Source: Pseudobowmanella zhangzhouensis
Lineage (GTDB): Bacteria; Pseudomonadota; Gammaproteobacteria; Enterobacterales; Alteromonadaceae
Assembly: GCF_042662685.1 (NCBI RefSeq)
Contig: NZ_JBHSYO010000004.1
Location: forward strand, 502,841 to 566,840
DNA length: 64,000 bases
Reading direction: 5' to 3'
Below the pieces are notes generated by a model. It made no database searches and was not told the origin of the DNA. It saw only the letters and a program-made list of their open reading frames with translations. The translations under genes and the position numbers were made by a program. Below, piece after piece: positions 44,182-52,129 of this stretch (position 1 is its first letter; every line of letters begins with the position of its first letter).

Positions 44182-44572
44182 CTGGGGTCACGGCATTGGC
44201 AGGCAAATAACCCACGCCACCTGGATTATCACGAATATACGCCAACACGCCTTGTACGGTTCGCTCCTTCGCCGGGGGGCGCACTTTGCCAGCAAATCGT
44301 AATCTCGACCAATAAGCGTTAACACGGGAAACGGGTTGCTCAAGCAGCGTCTCGAAAAAAGCAGTTCTAAGCGACATATCACTTTCGAAATCTACCGGGA
44401 ATGCACTTGCTCCGTTGGGAAACGCGACAAATTTACCCATATAAATATCAATAATCTGGCTTTTTTGCAGTGTCGTCACCGGATTGGCTTTATTCACCAC
44501 GACAACCAATTCTTCCGCCCCACTTTGGCAGCAAAAAAACATAAATATCATTGCAATCAATCTGCTGAGCAT
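44153..44572 (-). CDS. Short PstS-like periplasmic binding protein
   Basis: The 139-residue protein has a signal peptide (residues 1-18, GAEEL) and one lobe of a phosphate-binding-protein-like fold (LVVVVNKANPVTTLQKSQIIDIYMGKFVAFPNGASAFPVDF...NPGGVGYLPANA). It is half the size of PstS, so it is probably a sensor or accessory protein, not a full ABC-transporter binding protein. It sits between an outer-membrane porin gene (7 nt away) and a diguanylate cyclase gene (overlap), suggesting ligand sensing for the cyclase. Confidence 0.75.
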   Translation of the reverse strand: MLSRLIAMIFMFFCCQSGAEELVVVVNKANPVTTLQKSQIIDIYMGKFVAFPNGASAFPVDFESDMSLRTAFFETLLEQPVSRVNAYWSRLRFAGKVRPPAKERTVQGVLAYIRDNPGGVGYLPANAVTPDVKVVYRLE

Positions 44573-44579
44573 GCGTGGC

Positions 44580-45842
44580 CTAAAAAATAAAACTGGTAAG
44601 CAGAAACAACACGTTAACCTCCCCGGGTTCTCGCGTTGCTAACCCACCGGTCATCGGAGGTTGCCAAAATCCACTACCCTGGCGTCTGATCCAGCTATGA
44701 TCCCATTGCACCTTCAGCGCAACCGCATCCGTTACGTTCCAGCGTGCGCCGATTGACGCCGTTGTCTGGTTCATATTGTAAAAATCGTTGAGAAAACGCG
44801 CCCCTTGATAGGTGTCAAAGGCAGGTTGAAACTGCGCGAGCCCGGTTACATTGGCGTTATTGAGTAAATCATCGGTGCGATTTGTTTTTGCGAAGCCGAC
44901 ATTGAAAAACCATTGCCAGCTCTCCTGATGGGAAATAAAGCCTGCATAGCCGCTGTAAACATCATGCACGGTTTCGCTGGCACTGCGGATATAGGCTATT
45001 TCAGACATGATTGTGATGTTGTCTACATTAAGCTGGCCGCCTATTGAGCTATACCGTGCAGTTTTGTTATCAAGATCCAACTGACTGATGACTTGCTGTG
45101 CATCTGGCCATAGGACGGTGAAAGCTGGGAAAATCTGTTCTAGTGATGTGACCGCATCGACCAGCGGCTTAGCATACTGATTATCAAATCGCACCTGGGT
45201 GTGATGTATTGCTATCTCCCAATCCAATGACTCCGCTGCTAACACCAGACCAACGACATTCTCCATTTTAAAGTCACGACTGCTGTTTGTGTTGTCAGCG
45301 CTTATCTGCGCATTGGTTTTGCCGTAAAACAATTTCGCTGAATAGGTCTTATCTGCAGCACGTGACAGGTACTCTGCATCAAGGCCATCCAAATGACGAT
45401 GAGGTACGATACCGTATATTTCACTGGGAATTTTAGCGAAGCTGTAGGCGTAATCCACATCCCGGTACTCTGTCATTAAAAACAGATCAAACGGCACGCG
45501 ACCAGCACGAAATATAAAATTTGGCTGAGGTTTGTAACGTACAAAACCCACATTTAACAAACCATTCAGATCAGTATCGACTTGGTCACGGTAATGTAAT
45601 TGAGTGACCACATCCCATTGCGGCGACACCGCCCAGTCAAGCTGAACCCCTATATTGCTGTGCTCGCGCCAATCCCATTGGCCATCAAACACAGCAGTGG
45701 TGCGAGAGTAATCACGCCGGTAACCAAAATCGGCGGAATCAGTCGTAACGATACCAATGGAACCAAAACCTGAAAACTGAAGGGCTTCATTCGCGAGTGC
45801 CTGCACAGAAAGCAGGCTACACAGCCATAACCCCCATCTCAT
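44580..45842 (-). CDS. Outer-membrane porin-like beta-barrel protein
   Basis: The ~420-residue protein has a signal peptide (MRWGLWLCSLLSVQALANEAL) and alternating beta strands with aromatic girdles. It ends in a Phe-terminated strand (LFLLTSFIF) typical of outer-membrane barrels. ATG 45842 is chosen because AGGAG lies 5 nt upstream and gives a clean signal peptide; the longer reading has none. No specific porin family was recognised. It is first in the operon with the PstS-like and GGDEF genes. Confidence 0.72.
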   Translation of the reverse strand: MRWGLWLCSLLSVQALANEALQFSGFGSIGIVTTDSADFGYRRDYSRTTAVFDGQWDWREHSNIGVQLDWAVSPQWDVVTQLHYRDQVDTDLNGLLNVGFVRYKPQPNFIFRAGRVPFDLFLMTEYRDVDYAYSFAKIPSEIYGIVPHRHLDGLDAEYLSRAADKTYSAKLFYGKTNAQISADNTNSSRDFKMENVVGLVLAAESLDWEIAIHHTQVRFDNQYAKPLVDAVTSLEQIFPAFTVLWPDAQQVISQLDLDNKTARYSSIGGQLNVDNITIMSEIAYIRSASETVHDVYSGYAGFISHQESWQWFFNVGFAKTNRTDDLLNNANVTGLAQFQPAFDTYQGARFLNDFYNMNQTTASIGARWNVTDAVALKVQWDHSWIRRQGSGFWQPPMTGGLATREPGEVNVLFLLTSFIF

Positions 45843-46342
45843 AAACACTCCTGATGAAATTCGGCAATGGCCGATATGAAAATACCCACTAAACATAGCA
45901 AAACTCTCGAAAACCAGAGGGAAAAAATCATAAAAATCAGTATGTTTAACGCACCATTTCGTTTTCAGAAGGGGGCGGCAGCAAGGCACTTATACTAAGC
46001 CCGCTTAATGTTCGTTGTGTTTAGGTAAGAAAGAAACCTATCAAAAAAAAACAATAAGCAGACTGATGGGCTGGATCGGATTGCCCGGGCTTTCCTGCCC
46101 TCACCCTTCGATCCGTCGTCGCAAGCTCCAACGTTCAAATTCATTCCCGATGAATTTGTCACAAAGACCAGCAAATAAAAAAGCCCACTCAAAGCTGAGG
46201 ATAGAAGCTGACTTGAATCACGCGGGGGATTGCTCGGGCTTTCCTGCCCTCACCGCTGCGCGGCCAGCCTTCGGCTGTCCAAAATTGTTCCCGACAATTT
46301 TGTCGAACCCGCAGGGGATCGAAATCGTAAAGATCTCCAAAT
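45843..46342. repeat. Gene-free region with two decayed tRNA-spacer units
   Basis: No gene was found. CGGGCTTTCCTGCCCTCACC occurs at 46086-46105 and 46235-46254. AAATAAAAAAGCCCACTCAAA occurs at 46173-46193 and 46339-46359. The two units are ~150-166 bp long, share the terminator arm seen after tRNA-Glu, but contain no tRNA gene. They look like relics of an expanded tRNA-Glu array. The AT-rich part 45843-46060 should hold the porin operon promoter. Confidence 0.65.
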
Positions 46343-46374
46343 AAAAAAGCCCACTCAAATGAGTGGGCTTTTTT
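46343..46374 (-). terminator. Terminator of the tRNA-Ala/Glu operon
   Basis: AAAAAAGCCCACTC/GAGTGGGCTTTTTT hairpin immediately after the last tRNA-Glu. Confidence 0.9.
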
Positions 46375-46377
46375 ATT

Positions 46378-46453
46378 TGGCGTCCCCTAGGGGATTCGAA
46401 CCCCTGTTACCGCCGTGAAAGGGCGGTGTCCTAGGCCTCTAGACGAAGGGGAC
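46378..46453 (-). tRNA. tRNA-Glu (TTC), copy 1
   Basis: The 76-nt gene reads GTCCCCTTCGTCTAGAGG onwards, with anticodon TTC in the loop CTTTCAC, the T arm GGGGTTCGAATCCCC, and encoded CCA. It is identical to copies at 46665 and 46922. Confidence 0.96.
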
Positions 46454-46664
46454 AGAAAACTGTTTTACAAAGCGTTGCTTTGTAAGTTTTCTGTTCAGGT
46501 GAGCCGAGCCTGAGAGGCGAACGACCTATTCCTTTGCAGAAAACTGTTTGAGTTTTACTACCCGGGAGTTTCCTCCCATTCAGACTTGCGTCTGGCACAT
46601 GCTCGCCAGGACAAAAACATGCGACTTTTGATTAAAAAGCCCGCTCAATGAGCGGGCTTATATT
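46454..46664 (-). repeat. Duplicated spacer between tRNA-Glu copies 1 and 2
   Basis: About 165 nt from 46454 are nearly identical to the spacer at 46741-46921, so the tRNA plus spacer form a tandem repeat of about 287 bp. This copy additionally holds a terminator. Confidence 0.85.
46633..46660 (-). terminator. Internal terminator between tRNA-Glu copies 2 and 1
   Basis: On the minus strand AAGCCCGCTCATTGAGCGGG plus its completion is followed by five T residues. It may reduce expression of copy 1. Confidence 0.75.
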
Positions 46665-46740
46665 TGGCGTCCCCTAGGGGATTCGAACCCCTGTTACCGC
46701 CGTGAAAGGGCGGTGTCCTAGGCCTCTAGACGAAGGGGAC
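46665..46740 (-). tRNA. tRNA-Glu (TTC), copy 2
   Basis: Identical 76-nt gene with anticodon TTC and encoded CCA. Confidence 0.96.
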
Positions 46741-46921
46741 AGAAAACTGTTTTACAAAGCGTTGCTTTGTAAGTTTTCTGTTCAGGTGAGCCGAGCCTGT
46801 GAGGCGAACGACCTATTCCTTTGCAGAAAACTATTTGAGTTTTACTACCCGGGAGTTTCCTCCCATTCAGACTTGCGTCTGGCACATGCTCGCCAGGACA
46901 AAAACATGTGACTTGTAAAGT
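46741..46921 (-). repeat. Duplicated spacer between tRNA-Glu copies 3 and 2
   Basis: Nearly identical to the first ~165 nt of the spacer at 46454-46664, with only scattered substitutions, but lacking the terminator. Confidence 0.85.
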
Positions 46922-46997
46922 TGGCGTCCCCTAGGGGATTCGAACCCCTGTTACCGCCGTGAAAGGGCGGTGTCCTAGGCCTCTAGACGAAGGGGAC
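46922..46997 (-). tRNA. tRNA-Glu (TTC), copy 3
   Basis: Identical 76-nt gene with anticodon TTC and encoded CCA; first tRNA-Glu in transcription order. Confidence 0.96.
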
Positions 46998-47043
46998 TAA
47001 ACCTTCTCTAAATAACACTGTGCAAAGCACAATGTCAGAAACT

Positions 47044-47119
<76 letters not shown>

Positions 47120-47188
47120 AAGTTTATTCACTCTACCTGAAGCTAGGCCTTCCTGGTCGAGTGTCGCTGTTCCCTGACAGCGGGGCGC

Positions 47189-47217
47189 ATTCTAGGCATG
47201 CCCCCCGATCATGTCAA
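47189..47217 (-). promoter_or_regulatory. Promoter of the tRNA-Ala/Glu operon
   Basis: On the minus strand TTGACA, 17 nt, TAGAAT, then a GC-rich discriminator (GCGCCCC), as expected for stringently controlled stable-RNA promoters. It lies 70 nt before tRNA-Ala. Confidence 0.85.
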
Positions 47218-47233
47218 CGACTTTTTTATGGAT

Positions 47234-48643
47234 TTATACGCTTTGCTGTCTGTTTGCTATAAAAGTGAGCGCTTTGTCGATTCTCTGTTCAACCTGCGCC
47301 TGCGAGAGCAGTGCAAGCGTCACATCCAGCGATGGAGAATTACCACCACCAGTCGTTGCAACACGCAGTGGCATACCCACTTTACCCATACCGATTTGCA
47401 GCTCATCTGCAGTGGCATTGATCGCCGCATGAATCGATTCTGCATCCCAACTCGTCAGTGCAGCCAGCTTTTGCTTGACCAGCGTCAGTGGCTCAGCAGC
47501 AACCGGACGAAGATGGCTTTTCGCTGATTTTTCTTCAAAATCTGCAAACTCTTCGTAGAAATAACGGCTTACCTCAGCCAATTCCTTCAGGGTTTTCACA
47601 CGCTCAGCCTGAATCGCAATCACGCTCTCCAGCGCCGGGCCCTGGCTTAAGTCGATACCTTGCTGCTCAAAATGCCATTTGGCATGTTCCGCTACCTCAC
47701 CTGCCGGCATGGTCTTGATGTAATGCTGGTTCAACCAAATCAGTTTATCCGTATTAAATGCAGAGGCCGACTGACCAATGGCATCCAGACTAAATAAGTT
47801 GATCATCTCTTCCAGACTGAAAATTTCCTGATCGCCGTGCGACCAACCTAAGCGTACTAAATAGTTCAGCAGCGCCTGGGGCAGGAAACCGTCATCGCGA
47901 TACTGCATAACACTGACAGCACCATGGCGTTTAGACAGCTTTTTACCGTCATCACCCAGAATCATTGAAACGTGTGCATAATCCGGGATAGGCGCACCCA
48001 ATGCTTCAAGAATATTGATCTGACGCGGGGTGTTATTGATATGGTCTTCACCACGAATCACGTGCGTGATACCCATTTCCCAGTCATCAATCACCACACA
48101 GAAGTTATAGGTCGGTGAACCGTCACTGCGCTGAATAATCAGGTCATCCAGTTCATTATTGGAAATTTCGATACGGCCACGGATATGGTCGTTAATGATG
48201 ACACTGCCCTGCTCCGGGTTTTTAAAGCGCACCACAAAATCACCGTCCTGCTCTGGCGCATGGTGACGACATTTACCATCGTATTTAGGCTTTTTACCTT
48301 CAGCCATTTGCTGTTCACGCAGCGCATCCAAGCGCTCACGGGAGCAATAACATTTATATGCAGTGCCTGCTTCGAGCATTTGCTGGATGTAATCTTTATA
48401 ACGGTCGAAACGCTTTGTCTGATAGTACGGGCCTTCGTCATGGTTCAGCCCCAGCCAGTTCATCCCTTCCAGAATCGCCTCGATGGCCTCCGGAGTAGAA
48501 CGTTCCAAATCGGTATCTTCGATACGCAACACAAATTTGCCGCCCTGGCTTTTTGCATAGAGCCAGGAATACAGTGCCGTGCGGGCACCACCTACGTGTA
48601 AATAGCCAGTTGGGCTTGGAGCAAAGCGGGTAACTACCGTCAT
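47234..48643 (-). CDS. gltX: Glutamyl-tRNA synthetase
   Basis: GltX charges tRNA-Glu with glutamate. The 469 residues have the class I HIGH-type motif (APSPTGYLHVGGARTAL, residues ~7-23), a Cys/His cluster CYCSRERLDALREQQMAEGKKPKYDGKCRHH (two separated halves near 100-130), VIRGEDHINNTPRQINIL and the KMSKS-type motif DGKKLSKRHGA near 236. Length matches E. coli GltX (471). It lies directly upstream of three tRNA-Glu genes, which are transcribed in the same direction from their own promoter. Confidence 0.97.
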   Translation of the reverse strand: MTVVTRFAPSPTGYLHVGGARTALYSWLYAKSQGGKFVLRIEDTDLERSTPEAIEAILEGMNWLGLNHDEGPYYQTKRFDRYKDYIQQMLEAGTAYKCYCSRERLDALREQQMAEGKKPKYDGKCRHHAPEQDGDFVVRFKNPEQGSVIINDHIRGRIEISNNELDDLIIQRSDGSPTYNFCVVIDDWEMGITHVIRGEDHINNTPRQINILEALGAPIPDYAHVSMILGDDGKKLSKRHGAVSVMQYRDDGFLPQALLNYLVRLGWSHGDQEIFSLEEMINLFSLDAIGQSASAFNTDKLIWLNQHYIKTMPAGEVAEHAKWHFEQQGIDLSQGPALESVIAIQAERVKTLKELAEVSRYFYEEFADFEEKSAKSHLRPVAAEPLTLVKQKLAALTSWDAESIHAAINATADELQIGMGKVGMPLRVATTGGGNSPSLDVTLALLSQAQVEQRIDKALTFIANRQQSV

Positions 48644-48745
48644 AATCTTTAAGAATTCAGTTAAAACACAAATCTAAGGGGGCGAATTCTATCCTAATCC
48701 CCGCAGGGTTGCTAACCCGCCGCCGCAAATTAACGTCGGATCCCG

Positions 48746-48896
48746 TTACTGGGACAGGTCGGCACGGAATTGCTCTTTATAGCGGCGGGACACAGGCAAC
48801 ACCTGACCACTTAAATTGTGCCCTGTCACCAGAGGTAAATACTTTGGTCGGCTCCAACGGTTTTTATAGTGGTTGCACACACTGGAATATGATACT
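48746..48896 (-). pseudogene. C-terminal remnant of a LytTR-type response regulator
   Basis: The minus-strand frame of about 50 codons ends YLPLVTGHNLSGQVLPVSRRY and then KEQFRADLSQ and a stop. LPVSRRY with a following helix is the hallmark end of the LytTR DNA-binding domain. A stop codon near 48897 and the lack of any start or receiver domain show that the rest is gone. It lies between gltX and azlC. Confidence 0.5.
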
Positions 48897-48929
48897 TAAC
48901 GGCTCTTATGTTTTTGGGGCCGGTTAACG

Positions 48930-49625
48930 TTGAACACAAGTATACAAGGGGCGAGGGATTCACTGCCATTGGTGCTGGCAGCCGTGCCATTTGGCATTGT
49001 TTTTGGTGCCATGGGACAGGCACAGGGGTTACCCGACTATATTGTACTGGCATTTTCTGCGCTGGTGTTTGCTGGCTCGTCACAGTTTGTCGCGATGACC
49101 CTCATCGGCACTGGCGCTTCGCCACTGATTATCATACTCACCACCTGGGTAATCAATCTGCGTCATATGTTATACGGGGTGAGTTTGATCCCTACAGTGA
49201 AACACCTGCCTTTAAAAATGCGCTTACCCATGGGCTTTTTTCTCACCGACGAAACCTTTGCCACTGTGGTGAATAAACTCAGCCAACAACCAAATCAACA
49301 GGTTGATCCTGCTTATTTCTTCGGTTCTGGCTTACTGATGTACAGCAACTGGGTAGCCTGTACTTATTTGGGCATAGTCGCGGGTCATCAATTCCCTCAA
49401 CTCACCAGCTTTGGCCTGGATATCGCGATGGTTGTTGCCTTTGCGGGGATCGTGGTTGCCAACTTGCGATTGCCCAGCCATTGGGTGTGTGCCGGCGTTG
49501 CCGCCATTGCTGGCGTCCTGACTTATAGCTGGCCACATAAGACCGGCCTGTTGTTTTCTGCCATCGTGGCAATTATCGCCGGCGTGATGGCAGAAGATTA
49601 TGTCGGGAGTAAACCGCATGACTGA
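48930..49625 (+). CDS. azlC: AzlC family branched-chain amino acid exporter subunit
   Basis: This 231-residue membrane protein has the AzlC/YgaZ signatures: GARDSLPLVLAAVPFGIVFG, ALVFAGSSQFVAMTLI, INLRHMLYGVSL and LTDETFA. With AzlD it forms a branched-chain amino acid (valine-type) efflux complex. The start is TTG 48930; there is no ATG in this frame near it and the resulting N terminus aligns with E. coli YgaZ. It overlaps azlD by 8 nt. Confidence 0.9.
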   Translation: MNTSIQGARDSLPLVLAAVPFGIVFGAMGQAQGLPDYIVLAFSALVFAGSSQFVAMTLIGTGASPLIIILTTWVINLRHMLYGVSLIPTVKHLPLKMRLPMGFFLTDETFATVVNKLSQQPNQQVDPAYFFGSGLLMYSNWVACTYLGIVAGHQFPQLTSFGLDIAMVVAFAGIVVANLRLPSHWVCAGVAAIAGVLTYSWPHKTGLLFSAIVAIIAGVMAEDYVGSKPHD

Positions 49626-49932
49626 ATGGCTTATTATTGGCGGCATGGTTGCTGTCACCTTTACGCCGCGCACATTGCCCTTATTACTGGCAAATCGCCT
49701 GCGTTTGCCACCACGCTTACATCAGGCGCTGGGCTATGTTCCGGTGGCAGTGCTAACCGTGATCATTGTGCAAACCAGTTTTTATCCCGCCGGTGAGTTA
49801 CAGTTGCACTGGCGCAATCCCTATTTGTGGGGACTGGTCGTTGCGTTGATTTCAGCACGATGTCAGCCACGTTTATTGCTTACTGTGCTATTAGGAATGT
49901 GCAGTTATGCGCTGGCGAAATGGTTGATGTAG
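49618..49932 (+). CDS. azlD: AzlD family branched-chain amino acid exporter subunit
   Basis: The ~104-residue protein has about four membrane helices and the AzlD pattern (VAVTFTPRTLPLLLANRLRLPPRLHQALGYVPVAVLTVII). It is the small partner of AzlC. ATG 49618 overlaps the azlC end (ATGACTGA), so translation is coupled. Confidence 0.9.
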   Translation: MTEWLIIGGMVAVTFTPRTLPLLLANRLRLPPRLHQALGYVPVAVLTVIIVQTSFYPAGELQLHWRNPYLWGLVVALISARCQPRLLLTVLLGMCSYALAKWLM

Positions 49933-50015
49933 CCCTGAAACGCACAAAGTTTCGCCGAACAATCGGTCAAATGCTCATAGTTTGCGCACTTGAACAAAAT
50001 GCCTGAGTTTTTGTG

Positions 50016-50043
50016 TTGACAGCTTTAAAAGCAAACCTATAAT
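50016..50043 (+). promoter_or_regulatory. Promoter of the tRNA-Val cluster
   Basis: A perfect TTGACA, 16 nt and a perfect TATAAT are followed by the GC-rich discriminator AGCGCCCC, 44 nt before the first tRNA-Val. Confidence 0.9.
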
Positions 50044-50086
50044 AGCGCCCCACTTACAGCGCAACAGCGAAGTAAGCCGAAAGAAC

Positions 50087-50162
50087 GGATGGTTAGCTCA
50101 GTTGGGAGAGCACCGCCCTTACAAGGCGGGGGTCACTGGTTCAAGCCCAGTACCATCCACCA
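50087..50162 (+). tRNA. tRNA-Val (TAC), copy 1
   Basis: The 76-nt gene reads GGATGGTTAGCTCAGTTGGG onwards; anticodon TAC in loop CTTACAA; T arm CTGGTTCAAGCCCAG; encoded CCA. Confidence 0.96.
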
Positions 50163-50180
50163 CTTCTTTCATCTCAGGAC

Positions 50181-50256
50181 GGATGGTTAGCTCAGTTGGG
50201 AGAGCACCGCCCTTACAAGGCGGGGGTCACTGGTTCAAGCCCAGTACCATCCACCA
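50181..50256 (+). tRNA. tRNA-Val (TAC), copy 2
   Basis: Identical to copy 1, 18 nt downstream of it. Confidence 0.96.
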
Positions 50257-50275
50257 CTTCCTGAACATCTTTTAT

Positions 50276-50351
50276 GGATGGTTAGCTCAGTTGGGAGAGC
50301 ACCGCCCTTACAAGGCGGGGGTCACTGGTTCAAGCCCAGTACCATCCACCA
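50276..50351 (+). tRNA. tRNA-Val (TAC), copy 3
   Basis: Identical to copies 1 and 2, 19 nt downstream of copy 2. No terminator was seen before the response-regulator gene that follows. Confidence 0.96.
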
Positions 50352-50439
50352 CTTTCTGCATAAATTTTCTGATTTCACTTACCTAATTCCGCTTGTGTAC
50401 GATAACCTAACCATTATTCGCAGCAACGCATCAGGATTC

Positions 50440-52062
50440 ATGGGTAAGGATTTTGCCAAGCATATCAATGCACTGATTATCGACGATCAGGTCCTCGTTC
50501 AGGGTTACCTTAAATTTTCCCTGCAGGAGCTGGGGTTCGAGCGCATCACCTATGCCGACCAAACCGATAAAGCGATTGAACAAATTCGTACCCATGAATT
50601 CGACCTTATCCTCTGTTCTTATGATTTAAAGAAAGAGCAGGAAGGATTGCATCTATATCAACGCTTAATTGAGCACCGCCTGCTCTCCCCCGCAACCGCC
50701 TTTGTTTTTATCAGTGCCGATACATCCGCAGAACTGGTACACAGTATTGTTGAATTGCAGCCGGATGATTTTCTGGTCAAGCCCTTTACTGTCAAGCAGT
50801 TGGAAAAACGACTGCGCAAGGTACTCAGCCACAAGCGAGCACTACGCGATATTTACAAGTTGATCGAGCTGGATGAATACGACAAAGCGCTGGCACAAAC
50901 CGAAGCGTTTCTGACCGAGCCAGCCCATGCAGAGCATTATCCTGCTGCGCTGCGCCTCAAAGGCGAGTTACTGATCCACTGCGAACGATTTGAAGATGCC
51001 CGCGACTTTTATCAGGCGATTCTCAATATTCAGAACTTTGCCTGGGCACAACTGGGCCTGATTGAGGCACTGCTTAAGCTAGGTCAGGAAGACGAAGCGG
51101 AAAAACGCCTGCTGCGTCTGGCATTAAAACCCGACGCACAATTACGCGCCTTCGACATGCTGGCAGATATCAAAATCAAACAGGAAGATTTTGATATGGC
51201 ATTAGAAAGTACCCTGCTGGCCAGTGAAATATCGCCACGTAATCTGCAGCGCCATCATAAGGCGATGAATTTGTCCCGCCTCACCCATGATTACGCTACC
51301 CAATTCGATGTGGCGAAAAAAATCGTACGTTATGCCCGTCACTCGGTACATGACGAACCGGAAATGTATCTGAATGTGGCACGCGCTGGTGTTGACTACG
51401 CCATGGCTTCCGACGATGAGCAAACCACCGTGCTGCTGGCGCAGTCGACCGATTATTTACGCCGTTTCCGTAAGCAGTTCCCCAAAGTGCATATGGATGA
51501 TCAAATCAATGTGATCAGTGCACGCATTCTGTATTTGCAGAATGAAAAAGACAAAGCCAAGGCGCTGATCGAACAAATCAATGATGACGCCCTGCACACC
51601 GACAGCATGGATACCTTGTTGGATAAGGCCAAAGCCTTTCATGAACTGGGCATGTTTGAAAAGTCTCTGCATGTGATGAACGAAATCGAAAACCGCGCGC
51701 AGAGCCAGCCGGAAGAAGGGCAAATTTTTCTGCGCTACATCCAACAGGAAAAATCCGAGCGCGAGTCGATTCGACAAACACCCAAAGCACTCAACAACTC
51801 TGCGGTGTCCTTCTATCAGCGAGGCGAGTTGGATAAAGCCCTTAGTGCATTTCGTCAGGCGTTTCGTATTATGCCGAAAAGCCCATCCATTGCCCTTAAC
51901 CTACTGCAAACCATTGTGGTAAAAGGCAAAGAGAGTGCTGTCACGGGCAATGCCCGCGAGGTGATGGAACGCTGCATTTATACCATCGAAAACAGTGACC
52001 TGAACGACGAGCAAACCGAGCGCTACAACCGTATTCGCGGCTATTTGCAGGAATTACTCTAA
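50440..52062 (+). CDS. Receiver-TPR response regulator lacking the usual phosphoacceptor Asp
   Basis: The 540-residue protein has an N-terminal receiver domain (residues ~8-128) followed by about 400 residues of TPR-like helical repeats (e.g. ALRLKGELLIHCERFEDARDFYQAIL, ALNNSAVSFYQRGELDKALSAFRQAFRIMPKSP) and no DNA-binding or enzymatic output. The acidic pair Asp15-Asp16 and the VKPF lysine are present. The phosphoacceptor position is Ser60 (FDLILCSYDL), with Asp62 nearby. It is probably a scaffold or protein-interaction regulator. ATG 50440 is the first start after the tRNA cluster. Confidence 0.82.
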   Translation: MGKDFAKHINALIIDDQVLVQGYLKFSLQELGFERITYADQTDKAIEQIRTHEFDLILCSYDLKKEQEGLHLYQRLIEHRLLSPATAFVFISADTSAELVHSIVELQPDDFLVKPFTVKQLEKRLRKVLSHKRALRDIYKLIELDEYDKALAQTEAFLTEPAHAEHYPAALRLKGELLIHCERFEDARDFYQAILNIQNFAWAQLGLIEALLKLGQEDEAEKRLLRLALKPDAQLRAFDMLADIKIKQEDFDMALESTLLASEISPRNLQRHHKAMNLSRLTHDYATQFDVAKKIVRYARHSVHDEPEMYLNVARAGVDYAMASDDEQTTVLLAQSTDYLRRFRKQFPKVHMDDQINVISARILYLQNEKDKAKALIEQINDDALHTDSMDTLLDKAKAFHELGMFEKSLHVMNEIENRAQSQPEEGQIFLRYIQQEKSERESIRQTPKALNNSAVSFYQRGELDKALSAFRQAFRIMPKSPSIALNLLQTIVVKGKESAVTGNAREVMERCIYTIENSDLNDEQTERYNRIRGYLQELL

Positions 52063-52129
52063 GCTTTTTTTGCGCTAGTTGGGTAAAACTCAGTACCATA
52101 GCCCCACTCTTTCATTCTTGTCTGCCTTC

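Noticed and set aside
46230..46418. 62-residue plus-strand frame ending in ASPRGFEPLLPP
   Set aside because: It is a translation of repeat DNA and the antisense strand of tRNA-Glu, a well-known source of false genes.
50102..50351. Regular repeats suggesting a CRISPR array
   Set aside because: The repeated units are complete 76-nt tRNA-Val genes; no CRISPR-type short repeats or cas genes are present anywhere in the window.
50102..50386. 94-residue frame across the tRNA-Val cluster
   Set aside because: It consists of three repeats of the same peptide because it reads through three identical tRNA genes.
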